Below are positions 52,942-63,538 of a stretch of DNA of 64,000 bases, piece by piece; the stretch's first letter is position 1; each line of letters begins with the position of its first letter. Both the position numbers and the translations under genes were made by a program. Source of the DNA: Serratia sp. PL17 (GTDB lineage: Bacteria; Pseudomonadota; Gammaproteobacteria; Enterobacterales; Enterobacteriaceae); the NCBI RefSeq assembly GCF_017832355.1, contig NZ_JAFIBY010000003.1, positions 434,001-498,000 on the forward strand, read 5' to 3'. The notes beneath the pieces were generated by a model. That model had not been told where the DNA came from. It saw nothing but the letters and a program-made list of their open reading frames with translations, and searched no databases.

Positions 52942-54039
52942 ATGAGAAGTCGACTCCCCACGTTAACGCCTAAAAGGCCCGCTCTGCTGCACTGGCTGGT
53001 ACAAAGCCCACAGCATACGGATGATGCCCAATTTCAACGCCAAATGCGGCTTAGGTTGCTGCCTTCTCCCGCAACACCCTGGCTCAATGCCGCCGGTGTG
53101 GTGGTGCTGCTGCTGGGGTACATCTGGTTGACCCATAGTGCACTCGGTGCCGCGCTCTTGGCCTCACTCTTACTGCTGACCGGCGGCCGTTGGTGGCTGA
53201 CGCGCGTCAATCCGCCACGCTGGCCCAATGCCATGCTTGTGACAGTGCTGTTGTGGTGCGCATTGGTAGGCGCAACCGCGCTGTTGGTCATGTTGTCAGG
53301 CCGCATGGTGCTTATCCTGTTCGCCGGCCTGTTGATTACCGGGCTGGCTTTCTGGCTGATGCAGCGCCATGCCGCCGCACCACGCTTTGCCTTGCTGGAA
53401 ATCATGCTGCTGACGCTGCCCTATCTCGCGGTCGCGCCGCTATCGCGCGTACAGAATCTGTTTTTACTGGCAGACATCATCCCGCTTTGGCTCCTGTTAG
53501 CCCATGGGCTGATCGCGTTTTACCATCGCCAGGTCACTCAACATGTCACACTGACAGCCGAAAAACACAAAGCGGCCCACCAGGATCGTTTAACCGGCTT
53601 CCTCAACCGCGCAGGCGGTGAAGCCGTCATGCAGGAGGTTTGTCGACCTTCAGCAACGATGCATCCGCTTTCCCACCTGTTTATTATCGAATTTACCCCG
53701 CTGGCCGCACTCTATCAGAGCCACGGCGTTCTCATCGGCGACGACGTATTACGCACCATTGGCGAGCGCTTGAAAATGCTGGTTCGTCCCAGCGATTTTG
53801 TTTGTCGCTATACCGGAGGCCAATTCCTGATCCTGGTACACGGCCTACCTTACGGTTCTGAAGGGGAGTTTCTGGCGCGTATTGTCCCGCCACTGCAGGC
53901 GCCCTACGATTTTGGGGCTTTTGGTGAGGTGTCGCTGCAACTGAACACCGGCGTGCTGGCGTTAACGCAGGATTATCAGAAGGTTGAGAATCTGATGGCC
54001 GCAGCGCAACACGCGCTGACAATCAATGGGAAGGAATAA
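52942..54039 (+). CDS. Membrane protein with degenerate GGDEF domain
   Basis: A 365-residue protein. Residues 45-195 contain about five to six membrane helices. Residues 205-350 form a GGDEF fold: the opening DRLTGFLNRAG (215-225) and GDDVLR (266-271) are intact, but the signature reads TGGQF (291-295) in place of GGDEF, and the metal-binding Asp is Glu250 in FIIEFTP. Diguanylate cyclase activity is therefore unlikely; such proteins can act as GTP or c-di-GMP sensors or protein scaffolds. ATG at 52942; no partner gene adjoins. It is convergent with lysP. Confidence 0.85.
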   Translation: MRSRLPTLTPKRPALLHWLVQSPQHTDDAQFQRQMRLRLLPSPATPWLNAAGVVVLLLGYIWLTHSALGAALLASLLLLTGGRWWLTRVNPPRWPNAMLVTVLLWCALVGATALLVMLSGRMVLILFAGLLITGLAFWLMQRHAAAPRFALLEIMLLTLPYLAVAPLSRVQNLFLLADIIPLWLLLAHGLIAFYHRQVTQHVTLTAEKHKAAHQDRLTGFLNRAGGEAVMQEVCRPSATMHPLSHLFIIEFTPLAALYQSHGVLIGDDVLRTIGERLKMLVRPSDFVCRYTGGQFLILVHGLPYGSEGEFLARIVPPLQAPYDFGAFGEVSLQLNTGVLALTQDYQKVENLMAAAQHALTINGKE

Positions 54040-54134
54040 CGCGGCGGTATCCCGCCACGTGATATGCGCGTTGTCTTTCAAGCTGCAGCCGAACTTTTCG
54101 ACCGCAGCCTGAAATCCCGGGGCATAACCCGAGG

Positions 54135-55613
54135 TTACTTCACGTCCATTTTCGGGAATTCCATTTCGCTGTACTTCACGACACGGGTGCCGCGCGTCAG
54201 CTTATAACCGAACCAGATAATCAGGAACAGTGGAATACCGATATAGGTGGCTGTCACACCGTACCAGTCAATTCGGTCTTGCAGGAATGCCTGGTAGTTC
54301 TGCCCCAACGTAATGATCAAACACAGGACGAAGGCAAAAATCGGCCCCAGCGGGAAGAAACCGGAACGGTATGGCAGGTCGTTCAGATCACGCCCCTGAA
54401 TCATGTAGCCACGACGGAAACGGTAATGACTGATGGCAATCCCCAACCAGGCGATAAAGCCGGTCATGCCCGAGGTATTCAGTAGCCACAGATAAACTGA
54501 CTGATTACCGAACATTGAGCTCAAGAAACACAGGCCCGCGACCACGGTAGTGGCGTACAACGCGTTGCGTGGCACCCCACCCTTCGACAGTTTGGCAAAA
54601 ATACGCGGCGCTTTACCTTCTGATGCCAGGGTAAACAGCATACGGGTGGATGCGTACATCCCAGAGTTACCGGCGGACAGTACCGCAGTCAGAATAACCG
54701 CATTCATCACCGCCGCAGCCGACAGCAAACCGGCGTGCTGGAAGACCAGCGTAAATGGACTGACGCTGATGTCTTTTACATCGTTACGCAGCAGGCTCGG
54801 ATCGGTATAAGGAATGATCAGGCTGATAATCAGAATGGCAAAGATATAGAACAACAGGATACGCCAGAACACCTGACGCACCGCGCGCGGGATGTTTTTA
54901 CCTGGGTTTTCCGATTCACCGGCAGCGATACCGATAAGCTCGGTCCCCTGGAACGAGAAGCCGACGATCATCGCCACGCCAATCATTGCCGAGAAACCGC
55001 CGGCAAACGGCGCGTCACCAATGGTCCAGTTCTGCCAGCCTGCGTGTTCGCCGCCTTTAAGGATGCCGAAAATCATCAGCACGCCAATACCAATGAAGAT
55101 AATGACGGTGGTCACTTTGATCAGCGAGAACCAGTATTCTGCTTCACCGAAGCCTTTGACTGAAATGTAGTTCAACAAGAACATCAGGCCGAGGAACAGT
55201 GCGCTCCAGATCCAGCCTGGGGTGTCCGGGAACCAGTAGGTCATCACCAACTGCGAGGCCACCAGGTCAACGGCGATGGTCACAGCCCAGTTGTACCAGT
55301 AGTTCCAACCCAGCGCGAAACCAAAGCCTTCTTCGACATATTTCGCGCCGTAGGTGGAGAAAGAACCCGATACCGGCATAAAGGCCGCAAGTTCACCCAG
55401 GCTGGTCATCAAGAAGTAGACCATCAACCCAATCAGCGCATAAGACAGCAGTGCCCCACCAGGGCCAGCCTGAGAAACCGTCGCACCAGAGGCGACAAAC
55501 AGACCCGTGCCGATAGAACCACCAATAGCAATCATGGTTAAGTGCCGCGCCTTCAGCTCGCGGCGCAATCCGGGTGCTTGTTGCCCCGATGTTTTTATAT
55601 CCTGCTGAGCCAT
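54135..55613 (-). CDS. lysP: Lysine-specific permease LysP
   Basis: A 492-residue APC permease with 12 helices, near the E. coli LysP length of 489. Blocks include LRRELKARHLTMIAIGGSIG (about 16-35), GTGLFVASG, GELAAFMPVSGSFSTYG, the WNYWYNWAVTIAVDLVASQL region and GFSFQGTELIGIAAGE. It imports lysine by proton symport and in E. coli also acts as the lysine sensor for CadC. The gene lies between a GGDEF-like gene and yeiE, keeping the E. coli lysP-yeiE-yeiH-nfo order. Confidence 0.95.
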   Translation of the reverse strand: MAQQDIKTSGQQAPGLRRELKARHLTMIAIGGSIGTGLFVASGATVSQAGPGGALLSYALIGLMVYFLMTSLGELAAFMPVSGSFSTYGAKYVEEGFGFALGWNYWYNWAVTIAVDLVASQLVMTYWFPDTPGWIWSALFLGLMFLLNYISVKGFGEAEYWFSLIKVTTVIIFIGIGVLMIFGILKGGEHAGWQNWTIGDAPFAGGFSAMIGVAMIVGFSFQGTELIGIAAGESENPGKNIPRAVRQVFWRILLFYIFAILIISLIIPYTDPSLLRNDVKDISVSPFTLVFQHAGLLSAAAVMNAVILTAVLSAGNSGMYASTRMLFTLASEGKAPRIFAKLSKGGVPRNALYATTVVAGLCFLSSMFGNQSVYLWLLNTSGMTGFIAWLGIAISHYRFRRGYMIQGRDLNDLPYRSGFFPLGPIFAFVLCLIITLGQNYQAFLQDRIDWYGVTATYIGIPLFLIIWFGYKLTRGTRVVKYSEMEFPKMDVK

Positions 55614-55813
55614 TCTTACCCTATCTGCTGGTCAAAAAAAATGAGGGCGGATTGTAACAAATACCCGCCAGCGAACTAGTAACATTGCACTGATATAAGA
55701 TAGCTTCATAATTCAGGGCTAATTATTAGCAACGGTCGGGATGGCCTTACTTACTGTCATTAATGTGACAGGGAGCAGCTTTTTATGCTTTGTTTCACCT
55801 TATGGAGACGTTA

Positions 55814-56686
55814 TCAAGGCTGAAACGCGCAATAACTCAGGAAACGCTGTAGAGCACTGGAGATATGCTTTTGCCGATGGTGAATCAAATACAACGTGCG
55901 CATCAGCGGAGGCAACGGCACCTGTAGCTCCACCAGCACACCGCTTGCCAACTGCTCGCAAATCACCCGGCGCGACAGGCAACTGATCCCCATACCGTGG
56001 CGAACCGCATGCTTTATCGCTTCCGAGTTGCCCAGCTCCATCACTAACTGAAAGTGGGGTAAATGCGCCAGCAGCAGGTGATGCAGTACTTCACGCGTAC
56101 CCGAACCGCCCTCGCGCAGGATCCAGGGGGCTTCAGCCAGCATCGTCAAGGTCAGTGGTTGCCCCGCCAACGGGCTATCCGGCGCAGCGAACACCACCAG
56201 CTCGTCTTCCAGCCACGGCTGAGTGACCAATTCAGGCATATGACAAGGCCCCTCGATCAGCCCCAGGTCAACCCGGAAGTCAGCGACTGCACCGATCACG
56301 TCCTGGCTGTTGCCAACGTTGAGCTCCAGCGGAGTCGAAGGGAAATCATGCCGATAATGGGCGATCATCTCTGGCAGCATATAGTTGCCGATGGTGCTGC
56401 TGGCACCGATACGCAGCGCACCGGCATCATGACGGAACAACTGTTCAATTTCTCCCGCTTGTTCCAGTAGCGCCAGCGCCTTCGGGTACAGCAGTCGGCC
56501 ATGTTCATTAATGACCAGACGCTTGCCGACACGATCGAACAACTGTACGCCCAACTGCCCTTCCAGATCGGCCAGCGCTGCACTGACCGCCGACTGTGAT
56601 AACGCCAGAACTACGGAAGCCTGCGTGGTCGAACCGCTTTTAAGCACTTCGGTAAAGACTTCTAATTGACGTAAGGTAATATGCAT
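55814..56686 (-). CDS. yeiE: LysR-family regulator YeiE
   Basis: A 290-residue LysR regulator matching E. coli YeiE over its length: [38 protein letters not shown] in the helix-turn-helix, [17 protein letters not shown] and the [19 protein letters not shown] block of the effector domain. In E. coli and relatives YeiE is linked to sulfite response and to iron and motility genes. The ATG at 56686 is the family start; the frame to 56764 is not used. It is divergent from yeiH across 249 bases, the usual arrangement, and likely controls it. Confidence 0.93.
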   Translation of the reverse strand: MHITLRQLEVFTEVLKSGSTTQASVVLALSQSAVSAALADLEGQLGVQLFDRVGKRLVINEHGRLLYPKALALLEQAGEIEQLFRHDAGALRIGASSTIGNYMLPEMIAHYRHDFPSTPLELNVGNSQDVIGAVADFRVDLGLIEGPCHMPELVTQPWLEDELVVFAAPDSPLAGQPLTLTMLAEAPWILREGGSGTREVLHHLLLAHLPHFQLVMELGNSEAIKHAVRHGMGISCLSRRVICEQLASGVLVELQVPLPPLMRTLYLIHHRQKHISSALQRFLSYCAFQP

Positions 56687-56935
56687 AGCGTCTCGGTATT
56701 CATCAAAGGTGACATCGAATAAAGTCACTGAAATTAATGCAAAATCTGCGCTACTGACCGGCAATAGCGCTCAGGGTGAATACGAGTAATGTTACCACGT
56801 TTGCAGAAATCAGTATGAAAGCCGCCGATACCGATTAACCACTTATTCAGATAAGTTATAAACATATAATCAATTTCTCTTTTATGGGGCAAGAACGTAG
56901 TCTGTGCTCAAGAATTTGATTAAAAGGGCTGACTT

Positions 56936-58024
56936 ATGGCGACCAATACCACACATACTTTTCCATCGCGGCAATTTCCTCTGTTCGGTTTATCTCACTT
57001 AGTGCCAGGACTCCTGTTGACGGGTGCCATCACCGCGTTGGCGGTCTGGGTCGGTGATATTCCGTGGGTGGCCGGATTGGGACTGGGTGCGCTGACACTG
57101 GCGATTTTACTTGGCATTGTGGTGGGCAATACGGTGTATCCCTGGTTACAACCGAGCTGCCATGGCGGCGTTCAGTTGGCCAAACAACGTTTGCTGCGGC
57201 TCGGCATTATCCTTTACGGTTTTCGTCTTACCTTCCAGCAGATAGCCGACGTAGGTACCACCGGCATCATCATCGATGCGCTGACCCTGAGCACAACATT
57301 TCTGCTCGCCTGCTGGTTGGGTAAAAAGGTCTTCGGCATTGACAGCCAAACCGCCATGTTGATCGGGGCCGGCAGCAGTATCTGCGGTGCAGCCGCCGTC
57401 ATGGCCACAGAGCCGGTACTGAAGGCAGACTCAAACAAAGTGGCGGTGGCCGTGAGCACCGTGGTGGTGTTCGGCACACTGGCAATCTTCATCTACCCAT
57501 GGATGTACAACCTGAATGAGCATTTCCAGTGGTTCTCCTTTAACCAGGAAACTTTCGGTATCTTCACCGGTTCGACCATCCACGAAGTGGCGCAGGTCGT
57601 TGCCGCTGGGCATGCTATCGGACCGGATGCTGAAAATGCCGCAGTGATCTCAAAAATGATCCGCGTGATGATGCTGGCCCCCTTCCTGGTCCTGCTCTCT
57701 GGGTATATCAGCCGTAGTCGCAGTACGGGCAGCACCGGGCACAAAGCGGAAAAATCTGCCATCACCATTCCTTGGTTCGCGGTACTGTTTATCGCCGTCG
57801 CCGGGCTGAACTCGTTCAACCTGATCCCAGCGACGCTGGTTAAACACCTGATTACCGCCGACACCTGGATGCTGGCGATGGCGATGGCGGCACTGGGCCT
57901 GACCACCCACATCAGTGCGGTGCGCCAGGCTGGGGTCAAACCGATCCTGCTGGCTACCCTGCTGTTCGTCTGGCTGATGGTCGGCGGCGGCGCAATAAAC
58001 CTGCTGGTGCAACATTTCCTCTGA
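56936..58024 (+). CDS. yeiH: YeiH, UPF0324 membrane protein (sulfite/sulfate exporter-like)
   Basis: A 362-residue inner-membrane protein with about ten helices of the UPF0324 (Cons_hypoth698) family. Blocks include GLTLAILLGIVVGN-type GALTLAILLGIVVGN (in part), RLLRLGIILYGFRLTFQQI, MLIGAGSSICGAAAVMA and the STIHEVAQVVAAG loop. Recent family knowledge points to anion export, with sulfite proposed because of the divergent YeiE regulator; that remains inference here. It is preceded by yeiE and followed by nfo. Terminator 12 bases after the stop. Confidence 0.92.
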   Translation: MATNTTHTFPSRQFPLFGLSHLVPGLLLTGAITALAVWVGDIPWVAGLGLGALTLAILLGIVVGNTVYPWLQPSCHGGVQLAKQRLLRLGIILYGFRLTFQQIADVGTTGIIIDALTLSTTFLLACWLGKKVFGIDSQTAMLIGAGSSICGAAAVMATEPVLKADSNKVAVAVSTVVVFGTLAIFIYPWMYNLNEHFQWFSFNQETFGIFTGSTIHEVAQVVAAGHAIGPDAENAAVISKMIRVMMLAPFLVLLSGYISRSRSTGSTGHKAEKSAITIPWFAVLFIAVAGLNSFNLIPATLVKHLITADTWMLAMAMAALGLTTHISAVRQAGVKPILLATLLFVWLMVGGGAINLLVQHFL

Positions 58025-58035
58025 TTCTCTTCTCA

Positions 58036-58064
58036 ATGGCCCGCCATTGCGGGCCATCGCTTTT
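58036..58064 (+). terminator. Terminator of yeiH
   Basis: A perfect 9-bp stem ATGGCCCGC/GCGGGCCAT with a four-base loop and then CGCTTTT. Confidence 0.75.
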
Positions 58065-58126
58065 CCCGCCATTCAATCCTACCGCTATCAATGCCATAAT
58101 GACGCCGATTACACAGGAGAATGAAA

Positions 58127-58966
58127 ATGAAGTTTGTCGGTGCACATGTCAGCGCGTCAGGCGGCGTGGATCAGGCGGTTATCCGCGCGCACGAATTAGA
58201 GGCGACCGCATTCGCCCTGTTCACGAAAAACCAACGTCAATGGAAAGCCGCTCCACTGCCTGCAGACGTGATCGATAAGTTTAAAAGTGCCTGCGCGCAA
58301 TACGGTTACGGTCCAGGACAAATCCTGCCGCACGACAGTTATCTGATTAACCTCGGCCACCCGGTAACCGAAGCCTTGGAAAAATCCCGCGAGGCCTTCC
58401 TTGATGAAATGCAGCGCTGTGAGCAACTGGGGCTGACGCTGTTGAACTTCCACCCAGGTAGCCACCTGCTACAGATTGATGAAGACAAATGTCTGGCGCG
58501 TATCGCCGAATCCATCAACCTGGTGTTGGATAAAACAACCGGCGTGACGGCGGTAATCGAAAATACCGCCGGTCAGGGCAGTAATCTGGGTTTCAAGTTT
58601 GAACATTTAGCGGCGATCATCGACGGCGTGGAAGACAAAAGCCGCGTCGGTGTCTGTATTGATACCTGCCATGCCTTTGCTGCTGGGTACGATCTGCGTA
58701 CCGAAGAGACCTGCGAACAGACGTTTAAAGCGCTCGGCGACATCGTCGGGTACCAGTATCTGCGCGGCATGCACCTGAATGACGCCAAGAGCGAGTTCGG
58801 CAGCCGTGTTGACCGGCACCACAGTCTGGGTGAAGGCAACATCGGTAAAACGGTGTTCAGCTATATCATGCGTGACCCACGTTTCGACAATATCCCGTTG
58901 ATTCTGGAAACGGTGAACCCGGATATCTGGGCGGAAGAGATCGCCTGGCTGAAAGCGCAGCAGTGA
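58127..58966 (+). CDS. nfo: Endonuclease IV
   Basis: A 279-residue AP endonuclease that cuts 5' of abasic sites and some oxidised bases during base excision repair. The TIM-barrel zinc-binding segments are all present: [56 protein letters not shown] and LETVNPD. I start at the ATG at 58127 ([12 protein letters not shown]), with AGGAGA at eight bases; an ATG six bases upstream is also possible. It shares a bidirectional terminator with fruA. Confidence 0.96.
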   Translation: MKFVGAHVSASGGVDQAVIRAHELEATAFALFTKNQRQWKAAPLPADVIDKFKSACAQYGYGPGQILPHDSYLINLGHPVTEALEKSREAFLDEMQRCEQLGLTLLNFHPGSHLLQIDEDKCLARIAESINLVLDKTTGVTAVIENTAGQGSNLGFKFEHLAAIIDGVEDKSRVGVCIDTCHAFAAGYDLRTEETCEQTFKALGDIVGYQYLRGMHLNDAKSEFGSRVDRHHSLGEGNIGKTVFSYIMRDPRFDNIPLILETVNPDIWAEEIAWLKAQQ

Positions 58967-58975
58967 TGACCACAT

Positions 58976-59006
58976 AAAAAAACCGGAGCCTGGGCTCCGG
59001 TTTTTT
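58976..59006. terminator. Bidirectional terminator between nfo and fruA
   Basis: A long A-rich/T-rich flanked stem: ACCGGAGCC pairs with GGCTCCGGT, and the flanking A and T runs extend it. It serves both convergent genes. Confidence 0.93.
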
Positions 59007-59022
59007 ATTGCCTGCATCAACG

Positions 59023-60714
59023 TTAAGCGACCGTCGCCGCCGGAACGTCAGCCCGTTTCAACACCGCGTACGATACCCCCGCCAACAGCGTACCGGCGAT
59101 AATCGCCACCAGATACAACAGTACCGGTGTGATAGCACCTGGGATCAGCAGGACAAACAGCCCGCCGTGCGGTGCCATCAACTTGGCGCCGAACGCCATG
59201 GACAAGGCCCCGGTCAGTGCGCCACCGGCGATGCAGCATGGCAACACACGCATTGGATCACGGGCCGCAAACGGAATTGCGCCTTCGGAGATAAAGCACA
59301 GGCCCAGTACCAGCGCCGCTTTACCGCCTTCCTGCTCAGACTTCTCGAACTTGCGACGCGCCAACAGTGTCGCCAGGCCCATCGCCAGCGGGGGGACCAT
59401 GCCCGCCGCCATAATGGCTGCCATTGGGGCATACACTGAGGAGCTCAGCAGTGCCACGCCGAACGCGTAGGCCGCTTTGTTGACCGGACCGCCCATGTCG
59501 GTACACATCATCGCGCCGAGGATCGCGCCCAGCAGCACCGCGTTAGCGGTACCCAATGACTGTAACCAGTGAGTCAGACCTTCCATGATTTTCGCGACCG
59601 GCGTACCGACGACGAAAATCATGATCAAACCGACGATCAGGCTGGCAACCAACGGAATGATCAATATCGGTTTCAGCGCCTCCATACTCTGCGGTAGACG
59701 CAGTTTGGTGCTGATAAATTTGGCAACATAGCCCGCCATGAAACCGGCAATAATACCGCCGAGGAAACCGGCACCCGTGCTTACCGCCAGCATACCGCCA
59801 ATAAGACCCGGCGTCAGACCCGGACGGTCAGCAATAGAGAAAGCAATGAAACCGGCCAGTACCGGCACCATCAACGCAAAGGCTGAACCGCCGCCAATCT
59901 GCATCAACGCTGCGGCCAACGTACCTTTGACTTCAAACGCCTTGATACCGAACACAAACGACAGCGCAATACACAGACCACCGGCTACCACCATTGGCAG
60001 CATGTAGGACACGCCCGTCAACAGGTGGCGATATGGCCCGGCACTCTCTTTCTTCTTGCCCGCAGCGGCTGGTGCCCCGCTTTTCTGCGGTTGGAAAATC
60101 TCCGCGTCGGCGACGGCCTTATCCAGCTCTTGCGCCGTTTTCTTCAGTGCCAGACCGGTAGACGTGCGGTACATCGGCTTACCGGCAAACTTGTCCAGAT
60201 CCACCTCGATGTCTGCCGCGACAATGACCAGATCGGCCGCAGCGACTTCTTCTGGCGTAATGGCATTACCGGCACCCACGGATCCGCGGGTTTCTACCTT
60301 TACCCACCAACCGCGTTTTTTAGCTTCACTCTCAATGGCTTCAGCAGCCATAAAGGTGTGGGCGACCCCCGTTGGACACGCGGTAATTGCCACGATACGT
60401 TTTGGCCCCGCCCCTTTTACAGGCTCAAGCGGCGCGGCGACAGGTGCCTGGTAGGCTTTCGCGTCGGCGATGGCCTGCGCCAGAAAGGCGTCAGGCTCAC
60501 GGACAGCGTGTTCAACATCACCCACATAAACCCGTTTGCCGTTCAGTGCGGCATCAGCAGGTGCAGTTTGCCCTGCCACCACCACCAGCTCAGCCTCGGC
60601 CAGCGATTCAACCCGTGTCAGACCGGCTTTCGCCGCCGCAGCACCGAGCATACGTTTCGCCAGGTGACCACGTGCCTGTCCCAGCGAACTGTCTATCATC
60701 AGCAGTGTTTTCAT
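59023..60714 (-). CDS. fruA: PTS fructose transporter subunit IIB'BC
   Basis: A 563-residue PTS permease, the same length as E. coli FruA. Residues 1-90 are the inactive IIB' domain, about 105-200 the IIB domain with the phosphorylated Cys113 in ITACPTGVAHT, and 225-560 the IIC domain (about nine helices) with GVSYMLPMVVAGG and the GAKLMAPHGGLFV end. It takes up fructose and delivers fructose-1-phosphate. It is the last gene of fruBKA, 11 bases after fruK. Confidence 0.96.
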   Translation of the reverse strand: MKTLLMIDSSLGQARGHLAKRMLGAAAAKAGLTRVESLAEAELVVVAGQTAPADAALNGKRVYVGDVEHAVREPDAFLAQAIADAKAYQAPVAAPLEPVKGAGPKRIVAITACPTGVAHTFMAAEAIESEAKKRGWWVKVETRGSVGAGNAITPEEVAAADLVIVAADIEVDLDKFAGKPMYRTSTGLALKKTAQELDKAVADAEIFQPQKSGAPAAAGKKKESAGPYRHLLTGVSYMLPMVVAGGLCIALSFVFGIKAFEVKGTLAAALMQIGGGSAFALMVPVLAGFIAFSIADRPGLTPGLIGGMLAVSTGAGFLGGIIAGFMAGYVAKFISTKLRLPQSMEALKPILIIPLVASLIVGLIMIFVVGTPVAKIMEGLTHWLQSLGTANAVLLGAILGAMMCTDMGGPVNKAAYAFGVALLSSSVYAPMAAIMAAGMVPPLAMGLATLLARRKFEKSEQEGGKAALVLGLCFISEGAIPFAARDPMRVLPCCIAGGALTGALSMAFGAKLMAPHGGLFVLLIPGAITPVLLYLVAIIAGTLLAGVSYAVLKRADVPAATVA

Positions 60715-60725
60715 TCTGCCTCCAG

Positions 60726-61667
60726 CTATTGATTAAAAGGTTTCAGATCGACACGCGCCATCATTGCGGCCAACTGTGGACGATCGGTCACGCCGACGTT
60801 GCTCTGGCTGACTGCCAGCGCAGCCACAGCGGTGGCCAAGCGCAAAGTATGCTCACTGGACTCACGCATCAGCAGGCCATAAATCAGGCCGCCAACCATA
60901 GAATCACCTGCCCCCACGGTGCTGACGACTTCGCAAGCGGGTGGCTTGGCAATCCAGGCGCCGGAAGCGTTAACCCACAGCGCACCTTCGGCACCGAGAG
61001 AAATCACTACGTGGGCAATGCCTTGATCGCGCAATGCATGTGCGGCCTCAACCACATCGGCCAATTGCGGCAAGGGCCGACCGGCCCAGATTTCCAGTTC
61101 ACGACGGTTTGGCTTCACCAACCAGGGTGCCGCTTTCAATCCAGCCACCAGTGCTTCACGGCTGCTATCGAAGATAATGCACGGGCACTGTGCACGCAGG
61201 CGGACCATCCAGTCGGTAAAGGCATCGGGATCAACCCCGGCCGGTAAGCTGCCACTCACCGCCACCATGTCAAACTGGCCCAGCCAGCTCAGGGAGTCGG
61301 TCACGAAACGTTCCCAATCCTGCCCCGTCACTTCAAAACCAGAGAAGTTGAAATCCGTCACTTCACCGTCTTTTTCCGTCAGTTTGACGTTAATGCGAGT
61401 GCGCCCCGGAACCACCTGGAAACGATTGGCAATGCCCAAATCGCTGAACAGTAATTGGAAACCGTCCTGGTTATCTTTCCCCAGGAAACCGCCCACAGTG
61501 ACATCAATACCCAGGTCCTTCAGCACCTTGGCAACATTGATCCCCTTCCCGGCGGCGTGAAGACCTGCGGTTTTGACCAGGTTAACTTCACCGCGCTCAA
61601 TCTCTGGGCAGAAACCCACCAGATCGTAAGCCGGATTTAGGGTAATTGTTGCTACTCTTCTGCTCAT
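60726..61667 (-). CDS. fruK: 1-phosphofructokinase
   Basis: A 313-residue PfkB-family kinase that converts fructose-1-phosphate to fructose-1,6-bisphosphate. Family motif 1 is [14 protein letters not shown] near residues 38-51; motif 2 is [12 protein letters not shown] with the catalytic Asp255. [12 protein letters not shown] and [14 protein letters not shown] match FruK. The start overlaps the fruB stop by 4 bases (ATGA), showing coupling within fruBKA. Its substrate relieves Cra repression of the operon. Confidence 0.96.
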   Translation of the reverse strand: MSRRVATITLNPAYDLVGFCPEIERGEVNLVKTAGLHAAGKGINVAKVLKDLGIDVTVGGFLGKDNQDGFQLLFSDLGIANRFQVVPGRTRINVKLTEKDGEVTDFNFSGFEVTGQDWERFVTDSLSWLGQFDMVAVSGSLPAGVDPDAFTDWMVRLRAQCPCIIFDSSREALVAGLKAAPWLVKPNRRELEIWAGRPLPQLADVVEAAHALRDQGIAHVVISLGAEGALWVNASGAWIAKPPACEVVSTVGAGDSMVGGLIYGLLMRESSEHTLRLATAVAALAVSQSNVGVTDRPQLAAMMARVDLKPFNQ

Positions 61668-62797
61668 GCTGCGCCCTCGCCCAGTCCTTCGTTAATCGCT
61701 TCTCCGATCGCCTTCAGCGCCGCTTCAGCATCTTCACCTTTGGCGGTAAAGCGCAGGTGATGTCCTTTCTTCACGCCCAACGCCACAACCTTCATCAGGC
61801 TGCGACCATTGGCCGGTTTGCCACTGCCATCGAGATTAGTGACGGTAATTTCACTGCTGAACTGCTTGATCACGTTGACCAGCGCTGTACCCGGGCGTGC
61901 ATGTAAACCGTGTTCGTTACGGATCACGTACTCAGCGCTCAGCATGGTGCTTTCTTCTTCTACCTCACTGGTCAACAAGGCCAACACGGTGACGGCATCA
62001 GCGTTCAGCAAGCGTTCAGCTTTGTTTGCCAAGAGCAAATCGCTCAAATAATTCAACACGGCCAGCGGCTGCTGATCGGCCACGGACAGCGTCAGCAACA
62101 GCGCCACCTTCTCGCCGTCTTCGTCAAAGGCTTGAGCCGGACGGCTGAGGGTCGCTGCACTGGCCAAATTGCCTTCGGTGCTGTCGCTTAACCAAATGCC
62201 CTGCCCCAGATTCAGCGGCTTGCGGGTGATGACGTCGCTAACAAACTGCGCGTTAACCACGCCGATCTTCTGCAGGCGGCCTGCATTCAACGCCTGCAGC
62301 GTCATCAGGCTGTCGGCGGCCACATCGAGCGCAATCAGAGACGCGTCAAACTTGAACTCCGCCGTCAGCTTTTCACCCATCAACAAACTGCGCAGCTCTT
62401 CCGTTGACGTGGTTTTCGCCAGTTGTTCGGCTACGCTGTCATCGCTAAGGACATGGGTCAGTTGGCGCAGGAGCGCCAGGTGCTCATCAGAACGGGCAGC
62501 AATGCCGATCACCACAAATGCGGTTTGGCCCTCTCCCCATTCGATGCCCTGCGGAAACTGGAATACCTGTACACCGGTGTTCAACACCAGATCGCGGGTA
62601 TCGGTGGTACCGTGCGGGATGGCAATGCCATTACCCAGGTAAGTGGAGGTTTGCAGCTCGCGCTGCAACATGCCGTCCACATAGGCGGCGCTGACGCAGC
62701 CTGCCTCAGTCAGTGCTGAAGCCACTTGCTGGATGGCTTCCTGCTTGCTACCGGCGGTTGCGCCCAGGTGAATATCTTGCTGTGACAACTGGAACAT
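61664..62797 (-). CDS. fruB: PTS fructose IIA-HPr fusion (FPr)
   Basis: A 377-residue phosphotransfer protein. The IIA domain (about 1-145) carries His62 in [10 protein letters not shown]; a middle linker domain (about 155-275) follows; the C-terminal HPr domain (about 287-375) has its active His in [10 protein letters not shown]. It takes phosphate from enzyme I and passes it to FruA. First gene of fruBKA. Two Cra sites lie in the promoter region 22 and 88 bases upstream of its ATG. E. coli FruB has 376 residues. Confidence 0.96.
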   Translation of the reverse strand: MFQLSQQDIHLGATAGSKQEAIQQVASALTEAGCVSAAYVDGMLQRELQTSTYLGNGIAIPHGTTDTRDLVLNTGVQVFQFPQGIEWGEGQTAFVVIGIAARSDEHLALLRQLTHVLSDDSVAEQLAKTTSTEELRSLLMGEKLTAEFKFDASLIALDVAADSLMTLQALNAGRLQKIGVVNAQFVSDVITRKPLNLGQGIWLSDSTEGNLASAATLSRPAQAFDEDGEKVALLLTLSVADQQPLAVLNYLSDLLLANKAERLLNADAVTVLALLTSEVEEESTMLSAEYVIRNEHGLHARPGTALVNVIKQFSSEITVTNLDGSGKPANGRSLMKVVALGVKKGHHLRFTAKGEDAEAALKAIGEAINEGLGEGAA

Positions 62798-62818
62798 GAT
62801 GCTCCTCTCCTGCTGAAT

Positions 62819-62830
62819 TGAATCGTTTCA
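62819..62830. promoter_or_regulatory. Cra (FruR) operator 1 of fruBKA
   Basis: TGAATCGTTTCA, one base from the palindromic Cra consensus TGAAACGTTTCA, 22 bases upstream of the fruB start codon. Confidence 0.85.
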
Positions 62831-62884
62831 GCTTCATTGGGAAAAAGGAGCGTTATCGGCACCGAATCATCGTGACAATAACGC

Positions 62885-62896
62885 TGAAACGTTTCA
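62885..62896. promoter_or_regulatory. Cra (FruR) operator 2 of fruBKA
   Basis: A perfect palindrome TGAAACGTTTCA, 88 bases upstream of the fruB start. With operator 1, two sites 66 bases apart match the known two-operator control of the fru operon. Confidence 0.92.
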
Positions 62897-63044
62897 AGGA
62901 GTGTGTAATCAGCCTTGGATGAAAGCAAGTTTTCTCCATTTTGATGTCATAGATTTTTGACCTTACGCACACTTTTCCCGAAGGGTTACCTGTCGCGGCG
63001 CTAAAATGACATACTGTGCTGAAATTTTGCTGACGGAGCTATAC

Positions 63045-63467
63045 ATGTCTGTAGTTGCAGGAGTCGGTGTGATCATCGTAAACGCGCAAGGGGAAGTACT
63101 ACTGGGAAAACGCTGCGGTCAGCACGCGCCTTTCTGGTCTATTCCCGGTGGGCACCTGGATGAGGGTGAAACCTTTGAACAGTGCGCACAGCGTGAAATC
63201 GCCGAAGAAACCGGGTTGATGATCGCCCCACCTCGTTTTATCGGTATCAGCAATAATCTGCAAACCTGGCGCGCCGAAGGAAAACATACGGTATCCGTGT
63301 GCTTGCAGACACAGCATCCCGGCGGCACACCCGAACGCAAAGAACCGGATAAATGTGCCGAATGGCGCTGGTGTTCTCCGAATGCCTTGCCGGAGCCGCA
63401 TTTTGAAGCCAGCCGCAATGCCATTCACCTGTGGCTGACCGGCCAGGCTTATCTGCCAACAGAATAG
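63045..63467 (+). CDS. Nudix hydrolase
   Basis: A 140-residue Nudix protein. The Nudix box runs from residue 35 to 57: GG-x-x-x-x-GE at 35-42, the REIAEETG core at 50-57. It opens AGVGVIIVNAQGEVLLGKR, the usual first strand, and ends in WRWCSPNALP. It resembles ADP-ribose or dCTP-type pyrophosphatases such as the MutT-like YfcD/NudI group, but the substrate cannot be set. CGGAG lies about nine bases before the ATG. It stands alone, divergent from fruB. Confidence 0.88.
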   Translation: MSVVAGVGVIIVNAQGEVLLGKRCGQHAPFWSIPGGHLDEGETFEQCAQREIAEETGLMIAPPRFIGISNNLQTWRAEGKHTVSVCLQTQHPGGTPERKEPDKCAEWRWCSPNALPEPHFEASRNAIHLWLTGQAYLPTE

Positions 63468-63538
63468 CCGTTTCCATTCAGAGTTTTTCCTCTCTGTCCG
63501 TGATCTTTCTCATGGCATGATAAAACCACATAAAAAAT

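Noticed and set aside
54040..54134. Partial second copy of the livK-livH repeat near the lysP end
   Set aside because: Only a short TTCAAGCTGCAG-like arm is shared; too little to call a copy.
55614..55813. Lysine riboswitch between yeiE and lysP
   Set aside because: The stretch is short, lacks the long conserved junction, and enterobacterial lysP is not known to carry one.
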